This document shows, one piece after another, positions 11,397-22,498 of a stretch of DNA of 64,000 nt. Each line of letters starts with the position of its first letter. Within the stretch, counting starts at the first letter, position 1. The position numbers and the translations under genes are program-made. A model generated the notes under the pieces. It ran no database searches, was not told where the DNA came from, and worked only from the letters and a program-made list of their open reading frames with translations. The stretch is from Miscanthus floridulus (Eukaryota > Streptophyta > Magnoliopsida > Poales > Poaceae). The stretch is from the NCBI RefSeq assembly GCF_019320115.1, contig NC_089589.1, positions 21,600,580-21,664,579 on the forward strand. Direction: 5' to 3'.

Positions 11397-12083
11397 CTGT
11401 TTTCCAACAAATGTGCAAAATTTAGAGATTTTTCCAATTATAGAGAGCTTACAAAAGATAAGAAACAATGCTGAGAATTTTCTGGACAAGATTCAAATTC
11501 AGCAGTTCAGTAAAACTGTTATAACTCGAGTTTCAGAGATCCAACAGAGGTGCACCAAGATTCGTTAGAAAGCTTAGGACCTCAGCTACAACTTTGATTT
11601 AGACCACTTTTACAGATTCGGAATCACACATAGTCAAAATTAGAGCTAAACCGAAACTGTTCTGAGTTCCAGACAGCGCAGGAACATCAACTTGTGACAG
11701 CTAGATCTCCCAAACCTGAACAGCTATTGATGTGATTCCAAAGACACTTGAAAGATACAGAGGTCTAGTTATCTCCACAAAAATTTCAGAATTTTTATCA
11801 TCCCAGATTTCGAGATACCAGATAAAGAACACAGGCTGCTCCAGAAATCAGCACAGCAGAGGTAAGATAAAACGAAACATCTGCATTAAGATTTCATTCT
11901 AAATTTAAAGTTCCAATCTAAGGAAGTTGTGGACATGCCCACAAGCTTCTAGCAATCAAGCAAAACACCAAATCAACCAAGTTCACAAATTAAACATCTA
12001 ATCAACCAAGTTCACAAGACCAACAAGACTAATTAAGAACACGAATCTAACGACGTGGTAATCTAGATCAAGGCACCTAACAC
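11397..12083 (-). other. Spacer between extra ORF and gag (untranslated leader)
   Basis: About 690 bp with no long frame on the element's sense strand, AT-rich near 11900-12060. A related stretch (bases 29105-29440) is preserved in the decayed Tekay-like element, so this is conserved element leader and not host DNA. Confidence 0.6.
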
Positions 12084-12932
12084 CTATGGAGCGGTGTCAA
12101 TCATGGTGAAGGAACGGCGCTTCTTCTTGTAGATGGAAGGCTGTCCAAGTTGTGCTCGAAGTTCATCCACTTGTTTCTGAAGACGTCTCTGCGCCCTCTG
12201 AGATGCACGCAGTTCTCCTTTGACTTCATCATCCACTCCCTGCATAGCGTGGACATGCTGCACCATTGCCTTCAGAGTTGGGTCATTCTCTGGTGGAGCC
12301 AAAACCTGCCAAACACCCTCATGATCATTTCGAGGAAGGAACCTGAAGCGATCCTCCCTCATGGCCTCAAAGCGACGACCATGGTAGTGGATGTAGGCAT
12401 TTTGTGCTGCATCCTCCATGCCATCCAAAGCATGGGCTCTCCTGGCAGGGGCACAGTGGACAGTCTCCACCTCATGTCCATTAATGATATCGTTCCATGC
12501 GGTGACCACCAGCTCTACCTTCCAGAAGGTAGCCTCCAGTGGGTGCCGGTACTCGGCGCAGTGGTAGCTGATGGAGGCATGCAAGTCGGGGAAGTAGTCG
12601 TCCAACACGTGGGTGAGGAGAGTGTGGTAGTAGGCTGTCTCTGGAGCTAGCTTGAAGTAGTACTTGCACTTCCAGCCAATCTCCTCGTCCTCCATGGGGG
12701 CAGCTAGGGAGGGTGCAGGTGTAGGGGAAGTAGCCATCGACTCCTTAGGTGTAGCTACCACAGGATAGACTGGCACGGCGACTGGTGTAGGAGTAGGTGT
12801 AGGCGTCGGTGTAGCCATCTCCTCATCGTCGGAGATGATCACAATCTCCCTCTCCGCCGGTGGGGCACGCGGGGTGAACATGGCACGATATCCGGCGGTG
12901 CTGAGTCGAGCAGTCTTCGGATTATGAGACAT
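12084..12932 (-). CDS. Intact additional ORF between PBS and gag (282 aa, unknown function)
   Basis: Open from Met at 12932 to stop at 12084, in element sense. It starts 178 bases after the PBS and ends ~690 bases before gag. Residues 30-38 are IVIISDDEE, a hydrophobic-then-acidic patch resembling a SUMO-interacting motif. Residues 41-50 are five TP repeats. Residues ~86-225 form a Trp/His/Tyr-rich globular segment beginning GWKCKYYFKLAPE. Residues ~232-262 have coiled-coil character (RLQKQVDELRAQL), and 269-273 is a basic KKKRR patch. There is no signal peptide or membrane segment. It is intact while gag and pol are frameshifted. Additional ORFs are best known in Tat-lineage elements; function is unknown. 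I do not recognise a named domain. Confidence 0.75.
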   Translation of the reverse strand: MSHNPKTARLSTAGYRAMFTPRAPPAEREIVIISDDEEMATPTPTPTPTPVAVPVYPVVATPKESMATSPTPAPSLAAPMEDEEIGWKCKYYFKLAPETAYYHTLLTHVLDDYFPDLHASISYHCAEYRHPLEATFWKVELVVTAWNDIINGHEVETVHCAPARRAHALDGMEDAAQNAYIHYHGRRFEAMREDRFRFLPRNDHEGVWQVLAPPENDPTLKAMVQHVHAMQGVDDEVKGELRASQRAQRRLQKQVDELRAQLGQPSIYKKKRRSFTMIDTAP

Positions 12933-13109
12933 CTATAGATTTAAAGTGAGATAGAATTAGAATCAACAATTTTAAATAATAGATTAAGGTATGAAAAGCA
13001 TAAATGTTTTAATAAAATAACAAGAATAAGTCAGTAAGCAAGAAACCAGAGGAGCAGAGATGCTAAAACGACCATTTTCTAACTAGGCTTGCGTCCTACA
13101 GTCAACACG

Positions 13110-13121
13110 GCTCTGATACCA
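13110..13121 (-). promoter_or_regulatory. Primer binding site (tRNA-iMet type)
   Basis: On the minus strand TGGTATCAGAGC lies three bases after the 5' LTR end, complementary to the 3' end of plant initiator Met tRNA. This is the standard PBS for chromoviruses. Confidence 0.93.
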
Positions 13122-15771
13122 ATTTCTCACACCCAATTTTAAGGATAAAATTGAATGCACAAAACTCGTGTGTGCCTAGGAATCAATCACACACACAAGC
13201 TGACAAATTACATATAGTATCATCACGGTGTCTCATACATCAGAGTTATAATAAAACTTAGTCTTATACATCACAGCGGAAAAATAAAAAGATAATAAAA
13301 CTCTCATGGCCGTCGTCACAGGGAAGGTCAACTGGTTGACCACAAGCCTAATAATCCTCCGGGAAATCCTCATACCCGTTGTCATCTGTTACCCATCCGG
13401 GATTTTTATTCCAAGTAAGGAAAATAAACAAGTGTAAGTACATTCCGTACTTAGCAAGCTAACATGGGGTTATGAAGCTCAAAAAGGTTAGACTCTGGTT
13501 TACAGCAGTTAGCATTTTTAATAGGTCAAGCTTTTATTCTCAATTATTATCAAGTTATGCTCAAGCTCCCATTTAATTCCCATAAGAACATATATCGGGG
13601 TCAAGTGTACCATATATCATCATTGAACAACTTTAAATGATCATCAACAAGTAACCAGTTATTCTGTGAGTTTTCCGGGCCGCTCGTAACCGTGAGCACG
13701 GCTGTTATAACAGTTTGTTACCCTCTGCAGAGGTGGTGCACATTCACCGCGAGTCGTGATCCCCATATGCCCGGGTTAATTACTCCCATGTCACTACCAA
13801 GGTGAGCGGGCAGGGTACACTATGAAGCCATTTCATAGGTTTCCCTAACAAGTTAGGGCCGCTAGGTTTCCTTGGCAGGCAGATGTAGGAACCCCCCTTT
13901 CCTATGGCACATATCCATCGCGGCTATACTCATAGGAACAGAGGCAGCCCTATACCCAAAGTGGCAAGCCCCATTTGCGCCAAAAAGGTAACCTCTAACT
14001 AGCTAGGAAAGATCCTATTACTGAGCTAAAGTCAGAGCCATATGACTCTCCCGGTTGCACTGTCAGTCCCAGCTTTTGCCGACAGATAAGTCCTTATGGA
14101 GGGCTGGGAGCAACATGAACAAAGGTCATTTGCACTTTCGCCCTATGGAACAGTTGTTATAAATCATGTTACTCACTTTGTTCCATAGTATCATTCATCA
14201 ACATGTATATCAAGTTCAGTTAGAGCACTAGCAATCTACCCATATGCATTTAACCCATGGGAGACAAGGAACAGGATAAACAATCACTAGGATGTCCTTA
14301 CGGGTATCAAAATTAGACACATGCAAATGAGTAATTGATTAAAGTGAAATAGGACATCAAGGAAGGCCCATGTTATACTTGCCTTGGTTCACAAACTCGT
14401 GCTGGTCCTGCTGGTCGTCGAAGAGTTCTTGGTCTCCCACGTTTTCCTCACCGTCTGAACGCGACCAACACAGCAACATACAACATTCCAAAAGCATTCA
14501 TGCAAAGAAAACATTCCTATCATTAGAACAGTACACCAACAGTATTGAAATCAAGATAAAATGTTTGTAAAACTAATCTACGTCTCGCTACGATCACGTC
14601 AACGCGAAGTTCACGAAAAACAGAGCTAAAATGCGAAAGTTATGATTTAAACGGGTTTTCCTATAGCCATATATTTAATTAAATCTAATCATGAAATTAA
14701 AAAGTTCCAAACTTGACTAACAGTAGCTCCAACATGTAGCTTATGAAATTACGAAGCTAACGCGATTTGAATGGATCAATTCGGAGCTAAAACGACAATT
14801 TTATAAGCAAAACAGTTCAAATGGCATTTCTATAAATACTGAAAACGTATTTCTGACTTAAGCCGTGGAGTTTACGCTTTCCAAATGGGATTGCGCATTC
14901 GGGGAAATACGCTTTGGGCTGCGGGTTAGGACTTAGAAAAGTCCAGGGACTCTTTTGCAAAACAGCCACACGAAGGGGTAACTTCTAATCCTGGCCGTTG
15001 ATCTCGTGATGGGCGGTTAGGATCGGCCTGGGGAGGGAAGGCCGGCCAGAAAAGTGTCACCGGTGGCCAGGCGCCATGGCCGGTGGCGGGAAGGACTCGG
15101 TCGTGCGCGGTTAGGGGCTAGGGTTCATCAAACGGACATCCGAGGGCACCGGTGAGCGCGGGGGAAGAAGGGGGGTCGCGGCCATGCCGTTTCGACGGCC
15201 GGGAACGGCGGCTAGCGCGGTGGCCGCCATGGCCGGCGACCACGGCTCGCGGAGCTCGCGGCCAAGGCTCGAGAAGCCAAGAAACGAGAAATAAGCTACT
15301 CGGGGAGAGAGAGGGAAGAACGGCGAGGCTCACCGCGGTGAAAATCGGAGCGGAGACGGCTCGGTGACGGTGGTTCGCGCGGAGGTCCCGAGCTCGACGA
15401 TGGCGGATCCCGGTGACCACGGCTGCGGTGGTTGCGGCCTTCCTCGGTGCTTGGCAAGCGCGAAAACGAGAGCGGGGGGCAGCTGGGTGCACGCAGGGGG
15501 TCTGGCTGCTATTTGAAGCGGCCGAGGCACCAGGGGGCGCTCCCACGACGCCGTTCGTGGGCGACGGTTGCGGCTTCGCGACTTGACCGGCGCAGGGCGA
15601 GCGGGAGGTTGGGGGCGGCGCCGACAGGTGGGGCCAGCGATCAGCGGTTGGGCGCGGGCGCAGGCGCGCGACAACGGTTGGCGCCCGAGTGGGCCGGTGG
15701 GGCTTGCTGGGCCGAGGGGCCGAGGCGCGCGGCTGGGCTGGCGCGGCTGCTGGGCTACGGGGAAAAAGGGG

Positions 15772-15774
15772 AGA
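15772..15774. repeat. 3-bp target duplication of CACTA element 1
   Basis: aga at 15772-15774 and again at 20875-20877. The uninterrupted LTR reads gggg-aga-ggggcc at the matching position (~6566-6576), so the empty site is known exactly. Confidence 0.95.
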
Positions 15775-16400
15775 CACTACGGGATACTGTTAATTTACCG
15801 AGTGTGAGTAACACTCGGCAAATAGTGCTACACACTCGACAAACTCTTTACCGAGTGCCACACTCGGTAAAGTGGACTCGGCAAACAACGACTCGGTGAA
15901 GTTATTTTACCGAGTGTCCAATATCGGCGCACTCGGAGCATAGATTTACCGAGTGCTACAATGACACTCGGTAAACAATTATGACTTGACGGTCGTCACC
16001 CTCCAAACTGACCGTTAACGGCGACGTTTACCGAGTGTCATTAGCAGCACTCGGTAAATAAATTAGCATTTCGTGATTAAAACAATTCCGCAAATAAATT
16101 TTTTGAATAATGTTTACCGAGTGTAGCTCCTAACACTCGGTAAAAGAATAACCATTTTCGTGATTAAAACAATTCCGCAAATAAACTTCAGGAATAATGT
16201 TTACCGAGTGTCCCCACTCGGTAAAAAGTAGTCAAATATTTCCGAGTGGGGACGCCGCACTCGGTAAAAAATGGCAAACTCGGCAAAATTCACAGAATCA
16301 GAACCAATTTGGTTCTGTTCGCTGTTTTACCGAGTGCTACACTCGGTAAAACTAACAAAATCTCTGTTTTACCGAGTGCTACACTCGGTAAAATATGTCC
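15775..16400. repeat. Left subterminal repeat array of CACTA 1
   Basis: Roughly twenty copies by eye of the 11-mer tttaccgagtg in both orientations, many as closely spaced inverted pairs able to form small hairpins (for example around 16325-16345 and 16367-16393). Short AT-rich spacers separate them. Confidence 0.9.
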
Positions 16401-16684
16401 ACAGAATTTTTTTTTGTTTGTTTCAATGCATATCCAGTCACAATAAGCAACAAAATCACAGGAAATTATAATAACATGATAGATAGGCAATATATATCAC
16501 ATATATGTCCACAAATGTCACATCCACTCACAATAACCAACATATGTCGACAAGCACCATGCAAAGTCCACAAACACCATCAACATATGTCCAAAGTTCA
16601 ACCAAGTCCACAGTTCAACATACAAAACTATCAAACAAGGTCGGATGGCCTGTCACATGGTCAGAGGCCTGCGGAGAAACGGAG

Positions 16685-17980
16685 TCAAGTCCAGGTCTTG
16701 ATCACCCTGCATATTGTTGTTCGATCCAGCTGTAGAAGGTCCCTAGAATGAGATTGCACATGTGAGTTATCTGGATCAAAGCAAATTCTAAGGTCTAAGC
16801 TATGGTAGGTCAAACTAAGGTATAAGTCGAAGGTAGCTCTATATGACACGAAAGTGAAGAGTGCATCTAAGTGACTCACAGGAGTGCCGTCGCGCGGAGG
16901 TGGAGGCACCAACGGTATCATCGGCGGCGGCGGAGGCGGTGGAGGCTAGCCCATGCTCTGAGAAAAACGGGCCATGTACTTGTACCAGTCCTTGTGCGCC
17001 TGCTGGAAGGCCTCAAGCTGGGTCTGCACTCGCGCCCTCTCCTGTGCCAACTCGGCCTAGTGCTGACAGCTTGAGGGCCTGAAGCTGGCTCTGTGAGGCC
17101 TGCGGTGACTCCTGCAGGGCTTCAATCTGGGCTTACAATTATTTATCACATAGTTATAATGCAAATAAAGAACGAGTAGAAAATGAATGGACAACGAATG
17201 CAACAGAACTAACCTGGAGTGCTACCACCTGGGGCTGTGAGCGTGGGCGTATGGCCGGACTCGAAACTCGTGCTCCGGGCTCTAATCTGGGTGAGTGTCT
17301 GAGTGTTGGCCGTGTCTATGGTGCTGTTGCCCATATAGTACCGCCCGTGTGGCTTACCTGGTCCCAACCTCATGACGATGTCACCCTCGAGGTCAGCGGT
17401 GCTCGGATCAAATTCTGACCCATGGATCTCTCTCGCCATCGCCGTGTACTCGCTGAGGCGCCTGTGCACGCTCGGGTTGCTGTATGCCTTAGGCGAGTCC
17501 TCTGGGTTGTAGACGAGGTCGGGGTCCTTTGCCTTGCCTTTGTGTGCCAAGGCATATGCCTTGAACGAGGCGCACTCCTGGCCGGGGTGGAACCGCGTCT
17601 GCAGGAAGAAGCACAACAATAAGATATTATGCATTCAGAAGTTAGCATAGCAACAACGAAATGAAATCCGTGTACATATCTAGCTGCATATTCCTTGAGG
17701 GTAGTGGGGCCTTGTTTGTGCGAGGAACCCTGCATCATCGCACGACAACGTGAGCGTACGGCGTGATATTGCTCGTACTCCTCACTCAACCACTTGTCCA
17801 CAATGGCCTCCCAGCAGTTGTCCATCCCCGCACACCAAGCAGGAGGCACCTGCACGTACATGAGCACATGACAAATCATAAATCAATTTCAGTGCAACTA
17901 ATCGCAGACGATGTAATCTCATGTTTACCGTCAAGTATTGCTCCTTAGTCAGGGGCAGGTGCACTGCCTGCGCTCTGGTG
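16685..17980 (-). pseudogene. En/Spm plant transposon protein (Transposase_24-like), decayed
   Basis: Minus-strand exons. 17964-17920 reads MHLPLTKEQYLTV. 17860-17690 reads PPAWCAGMDNCWEAIVDKWL and LKEYAARYVHG. 17600-17210 reads TRFHPGQECASFKAYALAHK, SEYTAMAREIHG and the hallmark GKPHGRYYMGNSTID. Further on are QLQALKL-type Gln-rich coiled-coil residues, then AHKDWYKYMARFSQSMG, a stop at ~16946, and a poly-Pro run to 16860. This matches the accessory protein family of plant En/Spm (CACTA) elements. Apparent introns lie between the pieces. A frame change near 17045 and the in-frame stop show it is dead. Confidence 0.75.
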
Positions 17981-18009
17981 ACTCTGTGTCCTCTGCGGCC
18001 ATGGTAAAT

Positions 18010-19330
18010 TCTTCTGCACAGGAGCTTTGTCTCGTAGAAGAGGTCCTACACTCGGTGAACACAGACTCTGTTCACCACGTCATCCGCGTCCTCCCTACGT
18101 ACTTTGATCTGTATTTTCCTCAACCATCCATCCATTATTTTCCATACCATGTGTAAGCCCATGATTTCCAGAAACTGGTGTTAATTGTTCAGTTGATAGT
18201 GGGATCCTAAACCTTGATATTGATTGTGTTTCACTTGGTACCCCAAAAAAAAAAGATTTTAATTTTAAGCAAATTATACAGTAACAACTGACCATAGCTG
18301 GCTGTCTTGCCATAAGTGTTCATGCACTGAATGGCATTGCAAGATCTGGCAAGGATTGTTAAATTTGTTTGTCATGTATAGAAGTATAGAACTCTTGGTA
18401 CTGGAAAATTGCATCCAATTGCACTTTGCATGTGAAATCTGAAGTACCAAATATGGCTCCCCTTCTGTCTGTGACGAGGTGACAGCAACTGGTTGTTTTG
18501 TTACCACCAGGGACAAGCTAATGTCAATCCTCTCTGCAGGTAGGATTTGAGAAAAAGTATATCGGACATTTTGAAATTGGTGATATGTGGGTTAGATTTG
18601 CTTTATTGGTTCAGGGTAATTTTTGTTCAAATTGGTAAATATTTTCCCCGTTTCTCTAACTTTCACCATAAACCAACAAAACAAGCATGCATTCAGGCTG
18701 ATTCCTGGCCAATATTGTCTGGTCTTCCTCCATGATCTTTTGCTCATGGCATTACTAGCAGGCAAGCAGTTTTATAAGAATTGCATGGTTATGCTTTTTC
18801 AAACACCTTGTGCACATAGTGTACCATTTATGGGGAAAGGGTGTTCTGGTTTAGCGGGAGAAGCAACAGTGGTGCAACTTCAGCGGGAACAACCGGGCTG
18901 CGGTCGCCATCTCTCTGCTCTGATAAGATTCTAGTGAATCAACCAAAAAAGAGCGAATGCAGTAGCAAAGAAGAGGCCATGCTTCATCAACGACCTAGTG
19001 AATATCTTGTAGGACTTATCTCCTTTATTTTAATGGTTTCTGTATAGAATTGCCAATTTCTTCTATTATTTTTTCATATGTTCATCACATGTTCATGAAA
19101 AGTTGAGATCCCACATGCATTGGATTTTTTATTTACATTAGGAGTTCACCACTGCTTATTTGGTCAAACTAGAAATTTCTTGCACATTCATATTGACTAT
19201 ATCACAAATATTTGTATGCCAAATCAAAAATTTATATTTCGTAGTTCACAAGTGAAATCATGTGCGATTCGATTAGTCTTTGTGTACAGATCTATTGTGT
19301 AAACATCACTAGAAAGAGATTGCACAAATG
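18010..19330. other. CACTA 1 interior of unknown origin (possible captured gene piece)
   Basis: AT-rich, intron-like sequence. There is a small exon-like piece at ~18510-18540 (ccaccag|ggacaag...ctgcag|gtagg). A frame at 18841-19020 on the plus strand reads SGRSNSGATSAGTTG and NQPKKSECSSKEEAML, which looks more protein-like than its surroundings. I do not recognise it. It may be a captured host gene fragment; that is inference. Confidence 0.35.
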
Positions 19331-19379
19331 CATATAGTCATAACTCAAAAAAAGGAAAATATGGTGGCTTAGGGCATTT

Positions 19380-19800
19380 ACCGGTGGCGGCGGCGGCGGT
19401 GGTGGAGGGGAGGAGGCAGCCGCGGCGGCGGCAGTCCTGCAGTGGCGGCGGGTGACCGCCCTCCCCCGGTGGCGGCGGCTGTGGGGGACCGCTCGGTGGC
19501 GGCGGTGGTGGAGGGGAGGAGGCAGCCGCGGCGGTGGGGAGGCGCCGGCGACAGCGGGGAGGCGCTGGCGACGGCGTGGAGGGGAGGAGGCGGCCGCTGC
19601 TGCTGGGGCCCACCCCACCCCACCTCGCGGGAACAGGAGCGAAGGAGGGAGCACGGGGCGGCGTCGGCGGAGGGGATCGTCGTCCGGTGCGCCGGTGCCG
19701 CTGTCTCTCTCTCCGTCTCTCCGGTGGCGGCGGCTGTGGGGGACCGCCCGGTGGCAGCGGTGGTGGAGGGGAGGAGGCGGCCGCGGCGGTGTGTGTGTGT
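19380..19800. repeat. GC-rich segment with a ~70-bp direct repeat
   Basis: ggtggcggcggctgtggggg begins both at about 19461 and at about 19723 and is followed in each case by ~50 nearly identical bases, 262 bases apart. Long frames on both strands are Pro/Arg/Gly low complexity and probably compositional. It could be remnants of a GC-rich first exon. Confidence 0.6.
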
Positions 19801-19847
19801 GTCTGTGCACGATTTGAGGGAGGCACGGCTTAGTGTTGAATGCTTCT

Positions 19848-20874
19848 GTTTACCGAGTGCCTAGATGTACGGCACTCGGTAAACTCAAGCACCGCAGCCC
19901 AGTGACATGTGGTCCTGGTACATGTTTACCGAGTGCCCAGATCTACGGCACTCGGTAAACATAGCCCACTGTGGCAGACAGGTGGGCCGTGGCTAACCTT
20001 TACCGAGTGTTTGAGGTCACACTCGGTAAATGTATCCATTATTTCATGCAAAACAAAAAAGAAAAAATGCCAATTTAATCCTAAAATTCACCAAACTTTC
20101 ACATGAACTATTTCATGTCATCTATTTACTATCTAAAAAATTCCAAGTTTAAATCATAATGTTGAATTTCACTCTTAATAGAAATCCTACTCGTCAATGT
20201 GAATGTTTAACATCTCTTTGGGAGATGTACCGGTTCGGCAGCGACGAATGTAAAAATACTTTCGAAACGTTATGAAAAATTTTCTATAACATAGATGTAT
20301 GCTTCAATGTTAATTCTTCCAATCTCGTGATTTATCGAGTTCGATTTTAATTATTACAATTAAATTTACACGATATGTACCTAATTTTCATAAAGAATGA
20401 AAAGTTTGTGAAATATAGTAAATAAATCGAAATAAACACCATATTTTGGAATGGAGTACAAAATATCATATGTGGATAGAGGAAAAAGAATGAAGGAAAA
20501 ACAAGAAATTTGGTTGAATTTTACCGAGTGTTGCGCCAATACACTCGGTAAAAGGTAGTGTTTACCGAGTGTTGTGCTGATAACACTCGGTAAACATGTC
20601 ATACTGTGACGCCGTTTGGCCCACGGTTGCTATCCTAGTGACGTGGCACCTCAATACCGAGTGTCTGTTTTTACCGAGTGTGCCCCTTCGGTAAAATTGT
20701 ATTTTTACCGAGTGTCTTAATTTACCGAGTGTGCTGACTCGGTAAAGCGGTATACTACTGGGTGTTTATGTTTTTCGAGTGTTGGCACTCGGTAAATACT
20801 GTTTTCCGAGTGCCCCGACTTTTGACACTCGGTAATTGTCGGGGCACTCGGTAACTACACAGTCTCCGGTAGTG
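19848..20874. repeat. Right subterminal repeat array of CACTA 1
   Basis: About twenty tttaccgagtg / cactcggtaaa units in both orientations at 19848-20030 and 20520-20860, separated by an AT-rich 480-bp stretch (20035-20515) that holds nothing recognisable. Confidence 0.9.
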
Positions 20875-21188
20875 AGAGGGGCCAGCGGGCCGAATGCAAG
20901 GAAGGAGGGAGAGAAGAAAAAAGAGTTCTTTTCTTTTTTTTTTCCAACGATTTTTCCAAATTTCATTTTCAATTAGATTTTGAAATCATTTGGAATTTGA
21001 ATCAAAACCATTCATCACAAAAATAAATATGTAGCAGCATGTATGCATCACTTGTAGCTAATCTTAATCTTATATTTGATTTTAGTTTTATAAAAATTAT
21101 TTGTTTCCTATATTTCAATGCTCACCAAGATAGTTTAAATAAATCAATTTGGCTATTTCTAAAAAAAATGCAAATTTAGGGTGTTACA

Positions 21189-21840
21189 CCTACTCAGCCA
21201 TCCAAACCATAGCAGCGCCGTCATGGCTTTCCTTGCAAATCAACTTCACCAAGTTGCTGCCGTTGATGACGCTGCGGCAGTCAACCCTCTACAGTGTGCT
21301 GGCTTTGCTTATAGCAATAATTAAGTTTTATTGGATGAAACCACTGAAGAATTGCCCATAGTTTTTCAACTGGTTTTGAACCAAAAGTCAGCCTGGATTG
21401 TTCCAAATAAACTGAAAGAAAACCGTGGCTCCCCTCCCCGGGCCCCGAAGTGAAGACGCAACCAGGATGATCCGAGCCCCATTGCGAGCCGCGTTGGAAT
21501 AGATTGAAGTGGATGGCGGCACGTTTCCATGAGTCCATGCTGTAGTTGAAGGGTTTGACACCCGAGGAGCAGGATGTTGATGGACCTAGGCCACCTTTAT
21601 TTTAATTTAGTAGCGAACAGGTGAGCCCAACAGGAATAACCCGAGGAGCAGGATTTTAATTTAGCAGTCCAATATACAAGCCTGTACTCAGTAAGTTTAG
21701 TGTCAAACACACAATCTTGATGCATAGTGTAGCTTTCTAGTCTTCCCATCTGATATACGTTTTTGCACAATACAAGGCTAAAACTATAGAGCAAATCTAA
21801 CTCTATGAATATGCACGTCCACGCGTTAGAGTGTGTTATT
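21189..21840 (+). pseudogene. MAFLANQLHQ exon joined to 3' module (copy after Tekay)
   Basis: The right half of the promoter/exon copy split by Tekay. The Met at 21223 begins MAFLANQLHQVAAVDDAAAV, then switches directly to the 3' module, whose motifs LPIVFQLVLNQKSAWIVP follow at ~21350-21400. After that comes a UTR-like stretch to ~21830 (ctttattttaatttagtagc... caatcttgatgcatag). Sister 3' modules are 24290-24960, 25195-25745 and 44150-44850. The frame ends soon after the junction. Function is unknown. Confidence 0.5.
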
Positions 21841-22035
21841 CTGACTCTATCTATCGATACATCTCATAACATTGGAACAATATAGGGCATAGTGGTGTGG
21901 GATCCAGTTCTCTTCATATATCTCTAAATAGTTTTTTTTATTTTGAAACTATATCTCTACATAGTTACTACAGGGCAATAATCCAGCTCCCTTCCTCATC
22001 CACCTACTCACGCATCCAAACCCAGCAGCGCCGTC

Positions 22036-22200
22036 ATGGCTTTCCTTGCAAACCAACTTCACCAAGTCGCTGCCATTGATGACGTTGCAGCAGGCAACCC
22101 TGTCCCAGTCCTCCCTGCCCCCAGCGCCAGAGTTGACGACGTCCATGGTGTGCCTGCACGAGTCTCCTAGACATCTCCTTCGTACATGTGATTTCTTGTT
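22036..22200 (+). pseudogene. MAFLANQLHQ first-exon copy
   Basis: The Met at 22036 reads MAFLANQLHQVAAIDDVAAG, then NPVPVLPAPSARVDDVHG, and is closed by a stop near 22170. It is preceded by the conserved leader ccagctcccttcctc and followed by a donor-like gtacatgtgatttc. In other copies an F-box exon begins after an acceptor ~110 bases on, so I read this as the N-terminal exon of the F-box gene. Confidence 0.5.
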
Positions 22201-22259
22201 CGATCTCTCTGTTTCTCTCAATTTTATGTGATGAATTTCTGTTTCTACACACCACAACT

Positions 22260-22492
22260 GGTTGGAGCCGGAGGAGTGGAATTGGGAGAATCTAGTATAG
22301 GATGCAATCAGGGAGATCGGTGAGAAAAAATATTGTTTGTGCCATTGCTGGTCCTGGCAATCTGATAGTTATGAATCCTAATACAATTAGAGCAAAGATT
22401 CATCACGAGGAGCTAGTTCGAATAAGGTCACCGAAGGAATAACCAATGGAAACAACGTACAAAAAATGAAAGTGAGTAGCCAACCCCAAGGT
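22260..22492 (+). pseudogene. F-box start fused to IVCALAAPGN module
   Basis: After gttggagccggaggagtgg the frame reads NWENLV, a stop, then DAIREIGE: the first half of the F-box. It then joins, without the rest of the F-box, to KNIVCAIAGPGNLIVMNPN. The junction lies at about 22322. It is a clear deletion fusion compared with 42280-43400. It is followed by a donor-like ggtaatg and the TG repeat. Confidence 0.55.
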
Positions 22493-22494
22493 AA

Positions 22495-22498
<4 letters not shown>

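Larger units (their letters stand above)
15775..20874 (-). mobile_element. CACTA (En/Spm) DNA transposon 1, 5100 bp, defective
   Basis: The left end is cactacgggatactgtt and the right end, reverse complemented, is cactaccggagactgtg: CACTA termini with short imperfect inverted repeats. Both ends carry dense subterminal tttaccgagtg / cactcggtaaa motifs, the class hallmark and presumed binding sites for the transposase partner protein. It is flanked by a 3-bp duplication. Inside is only a decayed En/Spm-type ORF on the minus strand (16860-17980). No TNP2-type catalytic transposase is visible, so it must have moved with help in trans. Confidence 0.95.
3913..21188 (-). mobile_element. Full-length Ty3 retrotransposon, Tekay/Del-like chromovirus, with nested CACTA
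   Basis: 17.3 kb, or about 12.2 kb without the nested CACTA. LTRs are 3913-6878 (2966 bp) and 13125-21188 (about 2961 bp without the insert). On the minus strand it starts TGTAACACCC and ends GGGTGTGACA. It has a tRNA-iMet type PBS, a PPT, and gag, protease, RT, RNase H, integrase and a chromodomain-like tail in Ty3 order. A 5-bp duplication (cctac) flanks it. The long LTRs and the VFHVSQLKKC...YEEYPIKIL tail fit the Tekay/Del lineage. The LTRs differ only by scattered substitutions and small indels by eye, so the insertion looks fairly recent. gag-pol has multiple frameshifts and cannot encode functional protein as it stands. Confidence 0.95.
13125..21188 (-). repeat. 5' LTR of the Tekay element, split by a CACTA insertion
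   Basis: 13125-15774 plus 20875-21188 together match 3913-6878 along their whole length. The terminal dinucleotide at 13125-13126 is tc where the sister LTR has tg, a point change. The CACTA element at 15775-20874 splits it within the GC-rich upstream part, so promoter activity of this LTR is probably lost. Confidence 0.95.

Noticed and set aside
15790..16400. Regularly spaced short repeats resembling a CRISPR-like array
   Set aside because: Units occur in both orientations with irregular spacing inside CACTA ends of a plant genome; standard subterminal repeats.
19292..19864. Overlapping Pro/Arg-rich ORFs of 99-172 codons on both strands
   Set aside because: Open in many frames at once because of GC-rich low-complexity repeats; no coding signature.
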